This document shows, in pieces, positions 16,430 through 23,415 of a stretch of DNA of 64,000 nt (within the stretch, counting starts at the first letter, position 1; each line of letters starts with the position of its first letter). This DNA is from Defluviimonas salinarum. Lineage in GTDB: Bacteria > Pseudomonadota > Alphaproteobacteria > Rhodobacterales > Rhodobacteraceae. The stretch is from assembly GCF_026013545.1 (NCBI RefSeq), contig NZ_JAPDOG010000014.1:1-64000 (forward strand), read 5' to 3'. The notes under the pieces were generated by a model, which saw only the letters and a list, made by a program, of their open reading frames with translations, had not been told where the DNA came from and searched no databases. Position numbers and translations under genes: made by a program.

Positions 16430-16840
16430 GCGTAACGCCATTTTCCGGATTTTCATGTTTATCGAACAACCCTGTAACACCCATATCGTTATTTATCAAT
16501 GATTTGAGCGGAGCGTAACGCTGTAACGGGTGTAACGCCGGAGGAGAATATATAGCTCTCTCCCTCTTCCTCTCTCTCGGGAACAGTCCCTCTATCATAC
16601 TATACCTATATTCACGTGTTACATATAAAGACACTTGTCTTTAGAGGATCATTTTCAATGACTTGCGAGCGTTACTTCATCCGTAACAGCATGTAACGCC
16701 GTTACGGCGCTGATTTTCTTATATTTTCATTTTTCGCGCAATTGATCTGCGCTCGAATCCGCGCCTCCCTGCATGGCGCCAGCCACCGGGGCGCCACCAC
16801 GGATAAAGAAATTACCCGGCATTTACAGTTATGTAACAGA
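16430..16840. repeat. AT-rich region with multiple GTAAC/GTTAC repeats; candidate origin or operator array
   Basis: About eleven copies of GTAAC or its complement occur in 410 bp, most as TGTAAC or GTAACG, near 16432, 16474, 16515, 16522, 16531, 16617, 16670, 16683, 16692, 16701 and 16832. Three of them (16515-16536) are spaced 7-9 nt apart. The stretch is much richer in A and T than its surroundings and has no gene. Repeats in an AT-rich, gene-free patch are typical of iteron origins or of an operator array. The rest of 16247-16967 holds only motif copies. Confidence 0.5.
16730..16738 (+). promoter_or_regulatory. TTTTTCGCG motif variant
   Basis: Plus-strand copy just right of the densest GTAAC repeats, 230 nt before the 16968 gene. 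Confidence 0.4.
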
Positions 16841-16899
16841 CTTATTGCAAAGATCGAGCCGATCCTGCCGCGGTCGTCGCCGAATCGTGACGTTTCGCG

Positions 16900-16907
16900 T
16901 TTTCGCA
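16900..16907 (+). promoter_or_regulatory. TTTTCGCA motif variant
   Basis: Four-T copy 61 nt before the 16968 gene. Confidence 0.45.
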
Positions 16908-16967
16908 GACCCATCCTATGCTCGCGGGATCCGGCAATCCGCCGGTTCATGATCGAGGTAAAGCGAA

Positions 16968-17783
16968 ATGCAGGGATTCATGCGCTCGGTGCGTGCGAAG
17001 TCCAGAATGGCGGCCTGGGCGACCGGCGTGCTTGCAACCGGCGCCCTCGCGGCCTATGCGGCCGCGGTCGGTGCGGTCGAGCGGATGAACGCGGACAGCA
17101 TCGCCGAGTTTCACGCCACCGTCTCCGGCCCTGCGATGATCCTGGCCGGGGCGCGGATCGAAGGGGCCGTCAGCGCGCTTCCGACCCTCAGCGACGCGAC
17201 CCTTCACATGCAGGCGGCGCTCGCGCGCCAGATCGTGGAGCGGACCGAAGCCATCGCGGTCTCGCGGCCGCGGATCGAGCAGGCGCGCGCCGGCGGCGCC
17301 AGGGACGCGGTGGAGTTCGGCTACTCGGATGCCGATATCCAGGACATGATCCTCTCCGTCAACTCGCTCAAGGAGGACCTCCTCGAGATCCGGGCCGAGA
17401 CCTCGATCACGCTCGTCTCCGCCGGCCTCGACCCCGCGACCGCCATCCAGGTCACCGACCGGTCGATCGCGGTGGGCGTGCAGTCAGCCCAGACCGGCCG
17501 GGACGAGGTGATCGCCGGCCTGTCGGGCTACGTGGGCTCTGACGAGGTGGCCGCCAAGTGCATCTCCGGCGGGGAGGACTGTCATGACACGACGGTCACG
17601 ACGGCTTTGAGGACCATGCTGTCGACCGCCTACCTGGTCGATGTGGCGCTGCTCCACGAGATCAATGCGGCGCGGCTCGCCGCGACCGCCGTTGACCGGG
17701 ACGATTTCGAGGACCTGGATTTCGAGGGCCTGGAGATCGCCGGCGAAGATCTTCCGGAACCCGCGCCAGGGCTCGACCTCTGA
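16968..17783 (+). CDS. membrane-anchored or exported hypothetical protein, 271 aa
   Basis: Residues 15-38 (AAWATGVLATGALAAYAAAVGAV) form one hydrophobic segment after a basic start, so the protein is either anchored in the inner membrane or exported. The rest is helical and acidic toward the end (EDLDFEGLEIAGEDLPEPAP). It contains two Cys close together (AAKCISGGEDCHD) that could form a periplasmic disulphide. No family is recognised. GAGGTAAAG precedes the ATG. Confidence 0.7.
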   Translation: MQGFMRSVRAKSRMAAWATGVLATGALAAYAAAVGAVERMNADSIAEFHATVSGPAMILAGARIEGAVSALPTLSDATLHMQAALARQIVERTEAIAVSRPRIEQARAGGARDAVEFGYSDADIQDMILSVNSLKEDLLEIRAETSITLVSAGLDPATAIQVTDRSIAVGVQSAQTGRDEVIAGLSGYVGSDEVAAKCISGGEDCHDTTVTTALRTMLSTAYLVDVALLHEINAARLAATAVDRDDFEDLDFEGLEIAGEDLPEPAPGLDL

Positions 17784-17864
17784 AAGCCACCTCGCGGTTT
17801 CCGCAAACCTTCGGCATCTGCCGATCTATGGCGCGAATTCGGGATCCCGTCCGCGCGCATCGCG

Positions 17865-17931
17865 CCGCGGCAATCTCGGCCTCCGTTGCGGGACGGTGGC
17901 AGGCGTAGCGCACCGGTCGTCCGGCGCGTTC
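17865..17931 (-). pseudogene. remnant copy of the 3' part of the 19193 gene
   Basis: The minus strand encodes GRPVRYACHRPATEAEIAA, identical in 18 of 19 residues to the same stretch near the C terminus of the protein at 19193-19744, in an otherwise non-coding gap. The DNA similarity stops abruptly on both sides. It is a fragment left by a duplication or rearrangement about 1.4 kb from the intact gene. Confidence 0.7.
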
Positions 17932-17953
17932 CGCCCGGCCCGAAGGCCGGGCG
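17932..17953 (-). terminator. hairpin terminator after the FadL-like gene
   Basis: A perfect 9-bp stem CGCCCGGCC / GGCCGGGCG with a four-base loop, 40 nt beyond the stop codon of the leftward porin gene. Confidence 0.65.
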
Positions 17954-17992
17954 AATGGTGACGCGGGACACCTTCGGCGCGCAGGCCCGGCC

Positions 17993-19063
17993 TCAGAAGC
18001 CGTAGCTGACCTTGAGGCCGGCACCGAGGCCGCTGTTGCCGCGGAAGTCTCCGCCGACAACCATGGTCGTCGCATCGCCGACATCGACATAAGTCATCCC
18101 GCCGGTGATCGTCATGCCGCCGCGCATGTAGCTCGCGGCGACCCCGATGCTTCGGTAGCCGTCGGTGGGCGCCAGGTTGCCCATGAGAGCGCCCGATGCC
18201 GGCTCATAGCCGAACGTCACCGCGCCAGCCCAGTTTTCGCTGAAGCGGCGGCCGATCCCGAGGTTGTAGGTGACGGTATCCTTCTCGATGTCGGAGATGG
18301 CGTATCCCGTCGCCGCGAGGAACGCCGGCGGCGTGATGTCGAAAACCGACCAGTCGACCCATCGAACCGAGCCAAAGAGAAGCGTGTCACGCGCAATGCC
18401 GGTCTGGAACTCGAGATTGACCGATTGCGGGATCTCGGTTTCGAAGGCCGTGGGTGTCGGCGAGAAGGTCTCCTGGGCGCGCAGCTGGTGCCTGATCGCG
18501 GAATTGTAGGTCAGCGCGACCCGCGCCGCGATCTCCGGCTTTTCCCAGCCGACGCCGAGCACGTAGCCGATCTCGCGATCTGTCCTGGTCGTCATCCCGT
18601 ATCCAAAGAGCGGGATCGATACCTCCCCCTGGACCGGCTGCGCCCTGAGACCGCCATGAACCGAATAGCCCTCCGCGATCTTGAAACGCAGGAGCGCCGT
18701 CAGCGCGAGCGCATCGAGATCGGCGGTCGATCCGGCAAGCGGATAGGGCGCGGCGCCGGCCGGGTAGGCCACGTTCACCCCGACCGGCTCGTCGAGGATC
18801 ACGGCCATGTCGAGCCGGGTGCTCAGGGCCTCCTTGTAGCCGAACGCGAAGGTGCCGTATCCCTTGGCCATGTCGCCGCTCGTGACGGCGCCGCCGGCGA
18901 CCGTTCCGCTCACGTCGGGATTGAAAGCCCCCATGGAAAACTCGACATGGCTGCCCTTCTCGAACAGGATTGCCACCGATTGTGTCGAGCGCTCGATACC
19001 GCCCGCATGCGCGGACAGGGTACCCGCTAAAAGGGCGCTCACCGCGCCAAAAGCCCGCTTCAT
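17993..19063 (-). CDS. FadL-family outer membrane transport protein (OMPP1/FadL-like)
   Basis: This is a 356-residue protein with a signal peptide (residues 1-20, ending SAHA) and alternating beta strands throughout, ending in an aromatic-terminated strand (GLGAGLKVSYGF), as expected of an outer-membrane barrel. The N-terminal segment after cleavage and the repeated FGY/GVGWE strands fit the FadL long-chain fatty acid and hydrophobic-compound channel family. It starts at ATG 19063 with AAGGA upstream and ends at a hairpin terminator. Why a mobile element carries one is not shown. It could widen hydrophobic uptake or alter receptor display, since FadL-type porins serve as phage receptors in other bacteria. 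Confidence 0.8.
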   Translation of the reverse strand: MKRAFGAVSALLAGTLSAHAGGIERSTQSVAILFEKGSHVEFSMGAFNPDVSGTVAGGAVTSGDMAKGYGTFAFGYKEALSTRLDMAVILDEPVGVNVAYPAGAAPYPLAGSTADLDALALTALLRFKIAEGYSVHGGLRAQPVQGEVSIPLFGYGMTTRTDREIGYVLGVGWEKPEIAARVALTYNSAIRHQLRAQETFSPTPTAFETEIPQSVNLEFQTGIARDTLLFGSVRWVDWSVFDITPPAFLAATGYAISDIEKDTVTYNLGIGRRFSENWAGAVTFGYEPASGALMGNLAPTDGYRSIGVAASYMRGGMTITGGMTYVDVGDATTMVVGGDFRGNSGLGAGLKVSYGF

Positions 19064-19192
19064 TGTTATTGTCCTTGTGGAGTTGCCGTCGACCGTTGAC
19101 CTTGGGTCAACCTCGGTCGGGCCCGCGATTTGTCCGAGTTTCTCGCGCACGTCAAGCGGTAGACCGCCGCGGACGATCGCTCATCCGCGAAA

Positions 19193-19744
19193 TCAGGCGG
19201 CGAACTCCGGATCCGGCTCGCCGGCGTCGTGTGCTGCGGCCTCGCGCCTTGCGGCCTCGGCGGCGATCTCGGCCTCCGTCGCCGGCCGGTGATAGGCGTA
19301 GCGCACCGGCCGCCCCACGAGTTCCGCCCTGCCCGATTTTACGAGCTTCGCCGCCCCGGCAAAGACCGCTCCGAGCTGCACGACGGTCACGAGACCCGTC
19401 TCCGTCTCGAGCAGATGCCCTACGGCGACACTGTCGGCGGCGACCAGGAGGCGTGGCGTGGGCACCGCGGATGCCGCGGCCTGGCGCAGATGCCGGTCTG
19501 GACCGAGGATCCGATCGACCTCTTCCAGCGCCCTCCGGACCGCGTCGGTCCGCCAAGCATCCATGAGCCAGCCGCCGGACGGCCCGTCGTAGTGGGCGCT
19601 CCGGTACTGGCGCAGGCGGTCGACCGCCTCCCGATTGAACGGGAACCTGAGGACGTAGTGCCGCCCGACCTTCACGGCCAGGACATCCGGCGCGATCTCG
19701 ATGCGCTCGGGCAGTTCTTCGGGTCTCGCGGTGGTCTCGGGCAT
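19193..19744 (-). CDS. hypothetical protein, 183 aa
   Basis: The N-terminal half (GRHYVLRFPFNREAVDRLRQ, then GGWLMDAWRTDAVRRALEEVD) recalls the HARP-like or substrate-recognition segment seen at the front of some SNF2-type helicases and in small phage proteins. This is a weak resemblance only. The C-terminal half is helical and Glu/Ala-rich. A degraded copy of its C-terminal coding region lies at 17865-17931. Two overlapping motif variants are 35-48 nt upstream of the ATG. Confidence 0.7.
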   Translation of the reverse strand: MPETTARPEELPERIEIAPDVLAVKVGRHYVLRFPFNREAVDRLRQYRSAHYDGPSGGWLMDAWRTDAVRRALEEVDRILGPDRHLRQAAASAVPTPRLLVAADSVAVGHLLETETGLVTVVQLGAVFAGAAKLVKSGRAELVGRPVRYAYHRPATEAEIAAEAARREAAAHDAGEPDPEFAA

Positions 19745-19778
19745 CGGGCACCTCCTCGGGGGAGCCTAATCGGCGCCC

Positions 19779-19792
19779 GCGAAAATGCGAAA
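19779..19792 (-). promoter_or_regulatory. double TTTCGCA/TTTTCGC motif
   Basis: Two overlapping motif variants on the minus strand, 35-48 nt upstream of the 19744 start and directly after a terminator hairpin. Confidence 0.5.
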
Positions 19793-19813
19793 CCCGCCCG
19801 TTGCCGGGCGGGT
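19792..19813 (-). terminator. hairpin terminator after the DUF1127 gene
   Basis: A perfect 9-bp stem ACCCGCCCG / CGGGCGGGT with a TTGC loop, 20 nt beyond the stop at 19834. On the minus strand a short T run follows. Confidence 0.75.
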
Positions 19814-19833
19814 CTCATCCGGCGCTGCCGGCA

Positions 19834-20055
19834 TCAGCGGCGCGCAAGCCAGGCCGCCGCTTCGGAGTCCGCACTCTTGGCGGCGAGATCGTGGATCATC
19901 CCGCGGCTCAGGCCGATGTCGTTCAGTTCGCGGTCGCCCAGCCGGGCGAGATCGCAGAACGTGGCCGTAAAGACCCGGCGGCGGATAAACGCGGCGCAGA
20001 TCCGGTCGAAGAGATTCGGGCGGCGGCGGGCGCGCCCGATGGCGATCGTGGTCAT
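19834..20055 (-). CDS. DUF1127 family small protein
   Basis: This is a 73-residue protein with an arginine-rich N terminus and the family hallmark LARLGDRELNDIGLSRGMI near residues 37-55. DUF1127 proteins are common in Alphaproteobacteria; some are small RNA-binding or regulatory proteins that affect stress and metabolic gene expression. It is a single gene with its own motif (TTTTCCGCA, 43-51 nt upstream) and terminator. Its presence supports an alphaproteobacterial origin. Confidence 0.85.
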   Translation of the reverse strand: MTTIAIGRARRRPNLFDRICAAFIRRRVFTATFCDLARLGDRELNDIGLSRGMIHDLAAKSADSEAAAWLARR

Positions 20056-20097
20056 CTTGTGCTCCTGTCTGGAAGAGAGGGATATCTACCATGAGAA

Positions 20098-20106
20098 TGC
20101 GGAAAA
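20098..20106 (-). promoter_or_regulatory. TTTTCCGCA motif variant
   Basis: One-mismatch minus-strand copy 43-51 nt upstream of the DUF1127 gene. It forms an inverted pair with the exact copy at 20167. Confidence 0.45.
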
Positions 20107-20166
20107 CTGAATGAAATAAGGGCCATTGGAGTTGCAGACCCGGGCTGACGCCAGCGCATATGTTCA

Positions 20167-20175
20167 TTTTTCGCA
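20167..20175 (+). promoter_or_regulatory. TTTTTCGCA motif
   Basis: Exact plus-strand copy followed by TTTTTTC. It is the last well-conserved copy before the tRNA array, 152 nt before the small gene at 20327 and 760 nt before the first tRNA. Confidence 0.55.
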
Positions 20176-20326
20176 TTTTTTCATCCGGATCGCATTTTCC
20201 CCCTTTTCAGATTCGCAAAGCTCGTTTAAGTTCATCCTCACAGATCGACCGGAGATGATCCGGGCCGCTTGTTGGAAACCAGGTCTCGACGGGTGTCGGG
20301 CCGCAGGATGGAAAGGAGGATGCCAA

Positions 20327-20488
20327 GTGAAACGCCTGACAGCGAACATCATGACGATGCGCAGCCTCCGGGCCAATCCGTGGCATGGCATTGCGTCGCC
20401 TTGCGTCAATTCGCAGGGATATGATCCGCGCGGGTCCTTTGAGGGGACCGCGACCCAACATCCGGCAGCTGGGGCCCTGATGGCCTGA
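20327..20488 (+). CDS. small hypothetical protein, 53 aa
   Basis: A GTG start is preceded by an excellent ribosome site (AAAGGAGG, 7 nt spacing). The product starts MKRLTANIMTMRSLRAN and has no recognisable domain. A TTTTTCGCA motif is 152 nt upstream. It could be a true small protein or a leader peptide for the tRNA array. No other gene is visible between 20056 and 20933. Confidence 0.5.
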   Translation: MKRLTANIMTMRSLRANPWHGIASPCVNSQGYDPRGSFEGTATQHPAAGALMA

Positions 20489-20933
20489 CGATCAGCAGAA
20501 CGCCGGAACGGACCGCCCCTGACGGGGAGATCCACCAAAATCCGGCGATCAGCACCTTCCCAAGAGAAGAGCATGCGGAGAGCCGGTCAGCCCGGGGAAG
20601 ATCCCCATTCAGGCTGCGCTCTTTGACATCGCTGGCGGATGACCCTGTTTCCGGTAGAGTATGAGCTTCACGGCTTAACTCGATGATCCGGTTGCCAAAT
20701 TCAGGGTCTCAAGGTTCGAGGGCCCGCATCGCGGATCCCTTCGGACAATCGTGTGAGGCCCCAGGACCGGCAAACCGGCCGGTCCCGGGGCACCTCGCGG
20801 AATTCCCGTATCGCCTTCCGGCGAGGCGCCGCGGCGCTTCTCCCGAATGCGGTGAGATCAAAAGGCGGTCGCGGACTGGCGAACGGTGAGACACCAAAAG
20901 CATAAAGGGCCCGCCGCCGCATTCGACACTTCC
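20489..20933. other. leader region of the tRNA array, no gene
   Basis: There is no supported gene. The region contains the boxA-like sequence at 20615-20630, several GC hairpins (for example around 20765-20800) and no motif copy. It probably is transcribed leader RNA of the tRNA array. Confidence 0.45.
20615..20630 (+). promoter_or_regulatory. boxA-like antitermination site
   Basis: GCGCTCTTTGACATC closely matches the boxA element TGCTCTTTAACA used in rRNA leaders; the G variant is usual in Alphaproteobacteria. It lies 305 nt upstream of the first tRNA, where an antitermination site would serve a long untranslated transcript. Confidence 0.5.
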
Positions 20934-21010
<77 letters not shown>

Positions 21011-21042
21011 GTCAACCTTTTGGATCGCAAGGAAAATCGATC

Positions 21043-21411
21043 ATGGGTAAACGAGACGCTAAGGGGTCGCTGGCCCCACGAAACGGCCATGTCGCCACGA
21101 TGATCCTTCGCAAGAAGGGCGCGCATGGCAAGACGGTGAAGGCGCTCCGCCGCGAGGCGCGGGTAACCTTCCTGAAACAGGTCTCGAGCGTTCATCCGAA
21201 CGGCGCCGCGGCGCCCTTCCGGCGAGCGCTCGGGATCCCGAGCGAGATGTCTGCCTTGGAAGGATCGGCGGCCCGCGGAGGGCCGGTTCGTTCCAGCGGG
21301 CGAAGCCGGCGCGCTGGAACGCGCCGGCGGGACCGGTCCTTCTTGGCCAGACATCGCCTCGATACCGTTTGCGGTCATGTGAATAATGTATTTCACATTC
21401 ATTTTTCGTAA
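21043..21411 (+). CDS. small basic hypothetical protein
   Basis: An ATG with AAGGA upstream opens a frame whose first 60 residues (MGKRDAKGSLAPRNGHVATM, then LRKKGAHGKTVKALRREARV) look like a real, very basic protein. The second half is less protein-like and spans a strong inverted repeat (GTTCCAGCG / CGCTGGAAC, about 21289-21320), which may be a terminator, so the gene might end earlier through an error or be a truncated copy. A nucleic-acid-binding role is plausible from charge alone. Confidence 0.4.
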   Translation: MGKRDAKGSLAPRNGHVATMILRKKGAHGKTVKALRREARVTFLKQVSSVHPNGAAAPFRRALGIPSEMSALEGSAARGGPVRSSGRSRRAGTRRRDRSFLARHRLDTVCGHVNNVFHIHFS

Positions 21412-21413
21412 CG
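21405..21413 (+). promoter_or_regulatory. weak motif copy (TTTTTCGTA)
   Basis: One-mismatch copy 40-48 nt before tRNA-Pro(CGG), the only motif-like site inside the first 10 kb of the array. Confidence 0.3.
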
Positions 21414-21452
21414 GCTTCGGGACCGGTTTTCTTTCCTTACGCCTTGCTTCTT

Positions 21453-21529
21453 CGGGGTGTGGCGCAGCCTGGTAGCGCACCTGGTTCGGGACCAGGGGGC
21501 CGGAGGTTCAAATCCTCTCATCCCGACCA
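21453..21529 (+). tRNA. tRNA-Pro(CGG)
   Basis: 77-nt cloverleaf, loop TTCGGGA, encoded CCA. It is similar to the Pro(TGG) gene and probably a duplicate that changed its anticodon. Confidence 0.95.
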
Positions 21530-21634
21530 AGGCGTAAGGAAAGAAAATTCGACCTTCCGGTGGACGGTCGAAAGACCCCGAAAGCCATCGGCAGATGGCG
21601 GGGCCGGAGGGTCAAGTCCTCCTGCCCATCGAAT

Positions 21635-21711
<77 letters not shown>

Positions 21712-21766
21712 ATCCTGCTGGTCGAGCGCTTCGGGCGTTCCCGGCGCTGCTTTCCCGCCCTGGCGA

Positions 21767-21843
21767 CGGAGCATGGCGCAGCCTGGTAGCGCGCCTGTCT
21801 GGGGGACAGGAGGCCGTGGGTTCAAATCCCGCTGCTCCGACCA
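21767..21843 (+). tRNA. tRNA-Pro(GGG)
   Basis: 77-nt cloverleaf, acceptor CGGAGCA / TGCTCCG, loop CTGGGGG, encoded CCA. It is the third proline isoacceptor within 1 kb. Confidence 0.95.
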
Positions 21844-21894
21844 GGCGAGGGAAGCGGAACGGTCCAGACAACACGCGCCGCGGTCACGGCGCAT

Positions 21895-21969
21895 GCGGGC
21901 ATGGTATAGTGGTTCGTGCCTCAGCCTTCCAAGCTGATGACGCGGGTTCGATTCCCGCTGCCCGCTCCA
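21895..21969 (+). tRNA. tRNA-Gly(TCC)
   Basis: 75-nt cloverleaf, loop CTTCCAA, discriminator T, encoded CCA. A 6-bp hairpin (21875-21892) ends 2 nt before it. Confidence 0.95.
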
Positions 21970-21978
21970 GAAACACAC

Positions 21979-22054
21979 GCGTCGGTAGCTCAGCCGGTAG
22001 AGCACCGGATTGAAGATCCGGGTGTCGCAGGTTCAATTCCTGCCCGTCGCACCA
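21979..22054 (+). tRNA. tRNA-Phe(GAA)
   Basis: 76-nt cloverleaf, loop TTGAAGA, encoded CCA. The acceptor has a T-T mismatch at pair 4-69. It starts 9 nt after tRNA-Gly. Confidence 0.9.
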
Positions 22055-22113
22055 GATGCCGCGCCAAGGCGCGCCGGGTCCGGCCCCCGTTCAAAAGGTC
22101 GACGAAACACAGT

Positions 22114-22198
22114 GCGGGTGTGGTGAAATCGGTAGACACCCCGGATTTAGGTTCCGGTGCCGCAAGGCGTGGGGGTTCAAGTCCCTCCACCCGCACCA
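22114..22198 (+). tRNA. tRNA-Leu(TAG)
   Basis: 85-nt class II tRNA with a long variable arm (TGCCGCAAGGCGT), loop TTTAGGT, acceptor GCGGGTG / CACCCGC, encoded CCA. Confidence 0.95.
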
Positions 22199-22202
22199 GG
22201 TT

Positions 22203-22279
22203 GCTCGCGTAGCTCAGTGGATGAGAGCGTCGCGCTACGAACGCGAAGGCCGGAGGTTCGAATCCTTCCGCGAGCGCCA
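22203..22279 (+). tRNA. tRNA-Arg(ACG)
   Basis: 77-nt cloverleaf, loop CTACGAA; A34 would be edited to inosine to read CGN codons. Encoded CCA. It starts 4 nt after tRNA-Leu. Confidence 0.95.
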
Positions 22280-22312
22280 ATCCCCTCCTGCCCGGGGTAA
22301 TGGGCAGGTCAT

Positions 22313-22397
22313 GGTGGCGGGACGGGACGGTAACGTGACGGACTGCAACTCCGTAGCCCCGAGAAGGGACCCGGTTCGACTCCGGGCGCCACCTCCA
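22313..22397 (+). tRNA. tRNA-Cys(GCA) with an unusually long variable arm
   Basis: 85 nt. Acceptor GGTGGCG / CGCCACC, discriminator T as in all tRNA-Cys, anticodon loop CTGCAAC. The variable region is about 15 nt (AG CCC CGAGAA GGG A) and can form its own stem, whereas tRNA-Cys normally has 4-5 nt there. The D arm is short. A hairpin at 22287-22308 ends 4 nt before it. Confidence 0.85.
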
Positions 22398-22548
22398 ACC
22401 TACCCGGCGCGGCTCCGAGAAGGATGCCCCGGGAGCGGATCAAAGATTACGCCGGCAGTGAGCCCGGCCGCCACCATGGGGGCGGCTGGAACCGAAGCTC
22501 CGACATCGCGCATGTTCCGGGTCGCTCCGGCTGCCGGCTCCAGTTTAC

Positions 22549-22624
22549 GGGCCCTTAGCTCATCCGGGAGAGCGCCTGCCTTGCAAGCAGGAGGCGGTCG
22601 GTTCAAGTCCGACAGGGTCCACCA
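22549..22624 (+). tRNA. tRNA-Ala(TGC)
   Basis: 76-nt cloverleaf, loop CTTGCAA, encoded CCA. Acceptor GGGCCCT / AGGGTCC with a G-T at pair 3-70, the alanine identity element. Confidence 0.95.
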
Positions 22625-22722
22625 ATTCGCGGCCGAGGCCGCAGGAGACGTTCGTCGCTTCGGCCGGGCCCGGCCGAGGGTCCAGCCCGGGACTGCAGCC
22701 CGGGAGAGATGGATAGCGGCGA

Positions 22723-22790
22723 GAGAGCGTAGCTCAGATGGTAGAGCATCCTTAAGGAGGGTCGCGGGTTCGAGCCCCGCCGCTCAGGCA
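22723..22790 (+). pseudogene. tRNA remnant without an anticodon
   Basis: A good D arm (GCTC, 8-nt loop, GAGC) and T arm (GCGGG TTCGAGC CCCGC) are present, but only 16 nt lie between them instead of 23, reading ATCCTTAAGGAGGGTC. TCCTT and AAGGA are complementary with no loop, so no anticodon can be presented. The acceptor 3' end (CGCTCAGGCA) also lacks pairs 1-2 and CCA. Confidence 0.7.
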
Positions 22791-22817
22791 ATTCCAGACG
22801 ACATCGGGCGCTTCTCC

Positions 22818-22907
22818 GGGCAGGTGGCAGAGCGGTCGATTGCAGCGGTCTTGAAAACCGCCGGGCCCGAGAGGGCTCCGTGGGTTCGAACCCCACCCTG
22901 CCCGCCA
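22818..22907 (+). tRNA. tRNA-Ser(TGA)
   Basis: 90-nt class II tRNA, loop CTTGAAA, long variable arm, acceptor GGGCAGG / CCTGCCC, discriminator G, encoded CCA. Confidence 0.95.
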
Positions 22908-22929
22908 TTTCCCGGCCGCCCCGGACGAT

Positions 22930-23006
22930 GGACGCTTAGCTCAGCTGGTTAGAGCACCTGACTTTTAATCAGGGGGTCCTGGGTTCGAGTCCCAGAGCGT
23001 TCACCA
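22930..23006 (+). tRNA. tRNA-Lys(TTT)
   Basis: 77-nt cloverleaf, loop CTTTTAA, acceptor GGACGCT / AGCGTTC, encoded CCA. It is the only lysine tRNA here. Confidence 0.95.
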
Positions 23007-23034
23007 CCTTTCACCCCCGCCGACGGGGTCCAGT

Positions 23035-23108
23035 ACCGCTTTAGCTCAATGGGAGAGCATCGCGTTGTGGCCGCGAGGATCCAGGTTCAACTCCTGGGGG
23101 CGGGACCA
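23035..23108 (+). tRNA. tRNA-His(GTG), alphaproteobacterial type
   Basis: Loop TTGTGGC. The discriminator is A73 and there is no templated G-1 to C73 pair. Loss of G-1 with A73 is the known peculiarity of tRNA-His in Alphaproteobacteria. Pair 1-72 is an A-G mismatch. A hairpin at 23015-23028 ends 6 nt before it. Confidence 0.85.
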
Positions 23109-23149
23109 TTTCACCTCACATCCGAGCCGCCCCGAGGGGGCGTCTTCGA

Positions 23150-23226
23150 TGCGCGGTGGAGCAGTTGGTCAGCTCGGATGGCTCATAACCATCAGGTCGC
23201 GGGTTCGAGTCCCGCCTGCGCAACCA
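23150..23226 (+). tRNA. tRNA-Met(CAT), initiator-like
   Basis: 77 nt, loop CTCATAA, encoded CCA. The D stem GAGC/GCTC gives the A11-U24 pair typical of initiators. Pair 1-72 is T-A rather than the C-A mismatch of most bacterial initiators, and the anticodon stem has only two of the three G-C pairs. It is probably an initiator derivative. Confidence 0.8.
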
Positions 23227-23415
23227 CTATCGAGGCTCTGAGTCATGTTGGTGACGGGGTGCTTGCCTGAGTCCGGCAGACCGGATCCGCGAGCGTCCAA
23301 GGTCATGGCCAGGGGATCAGCCGGCGCCCGCGAGGGCAGCGGGGTATCACCGCCCTGCCGGCACCAGTTCTGCTGCAACCCGCCAGATGTGCCGGGTTGC
23401 GGCGAAACCGTCCGT

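Noticed and set aside
16356-16950. Short open frames in the GTAAC-repeat region
   Set aside because: Their codon use is unlike genes of the window, they have no ribosome sites, and the repeats better explain the sequence.
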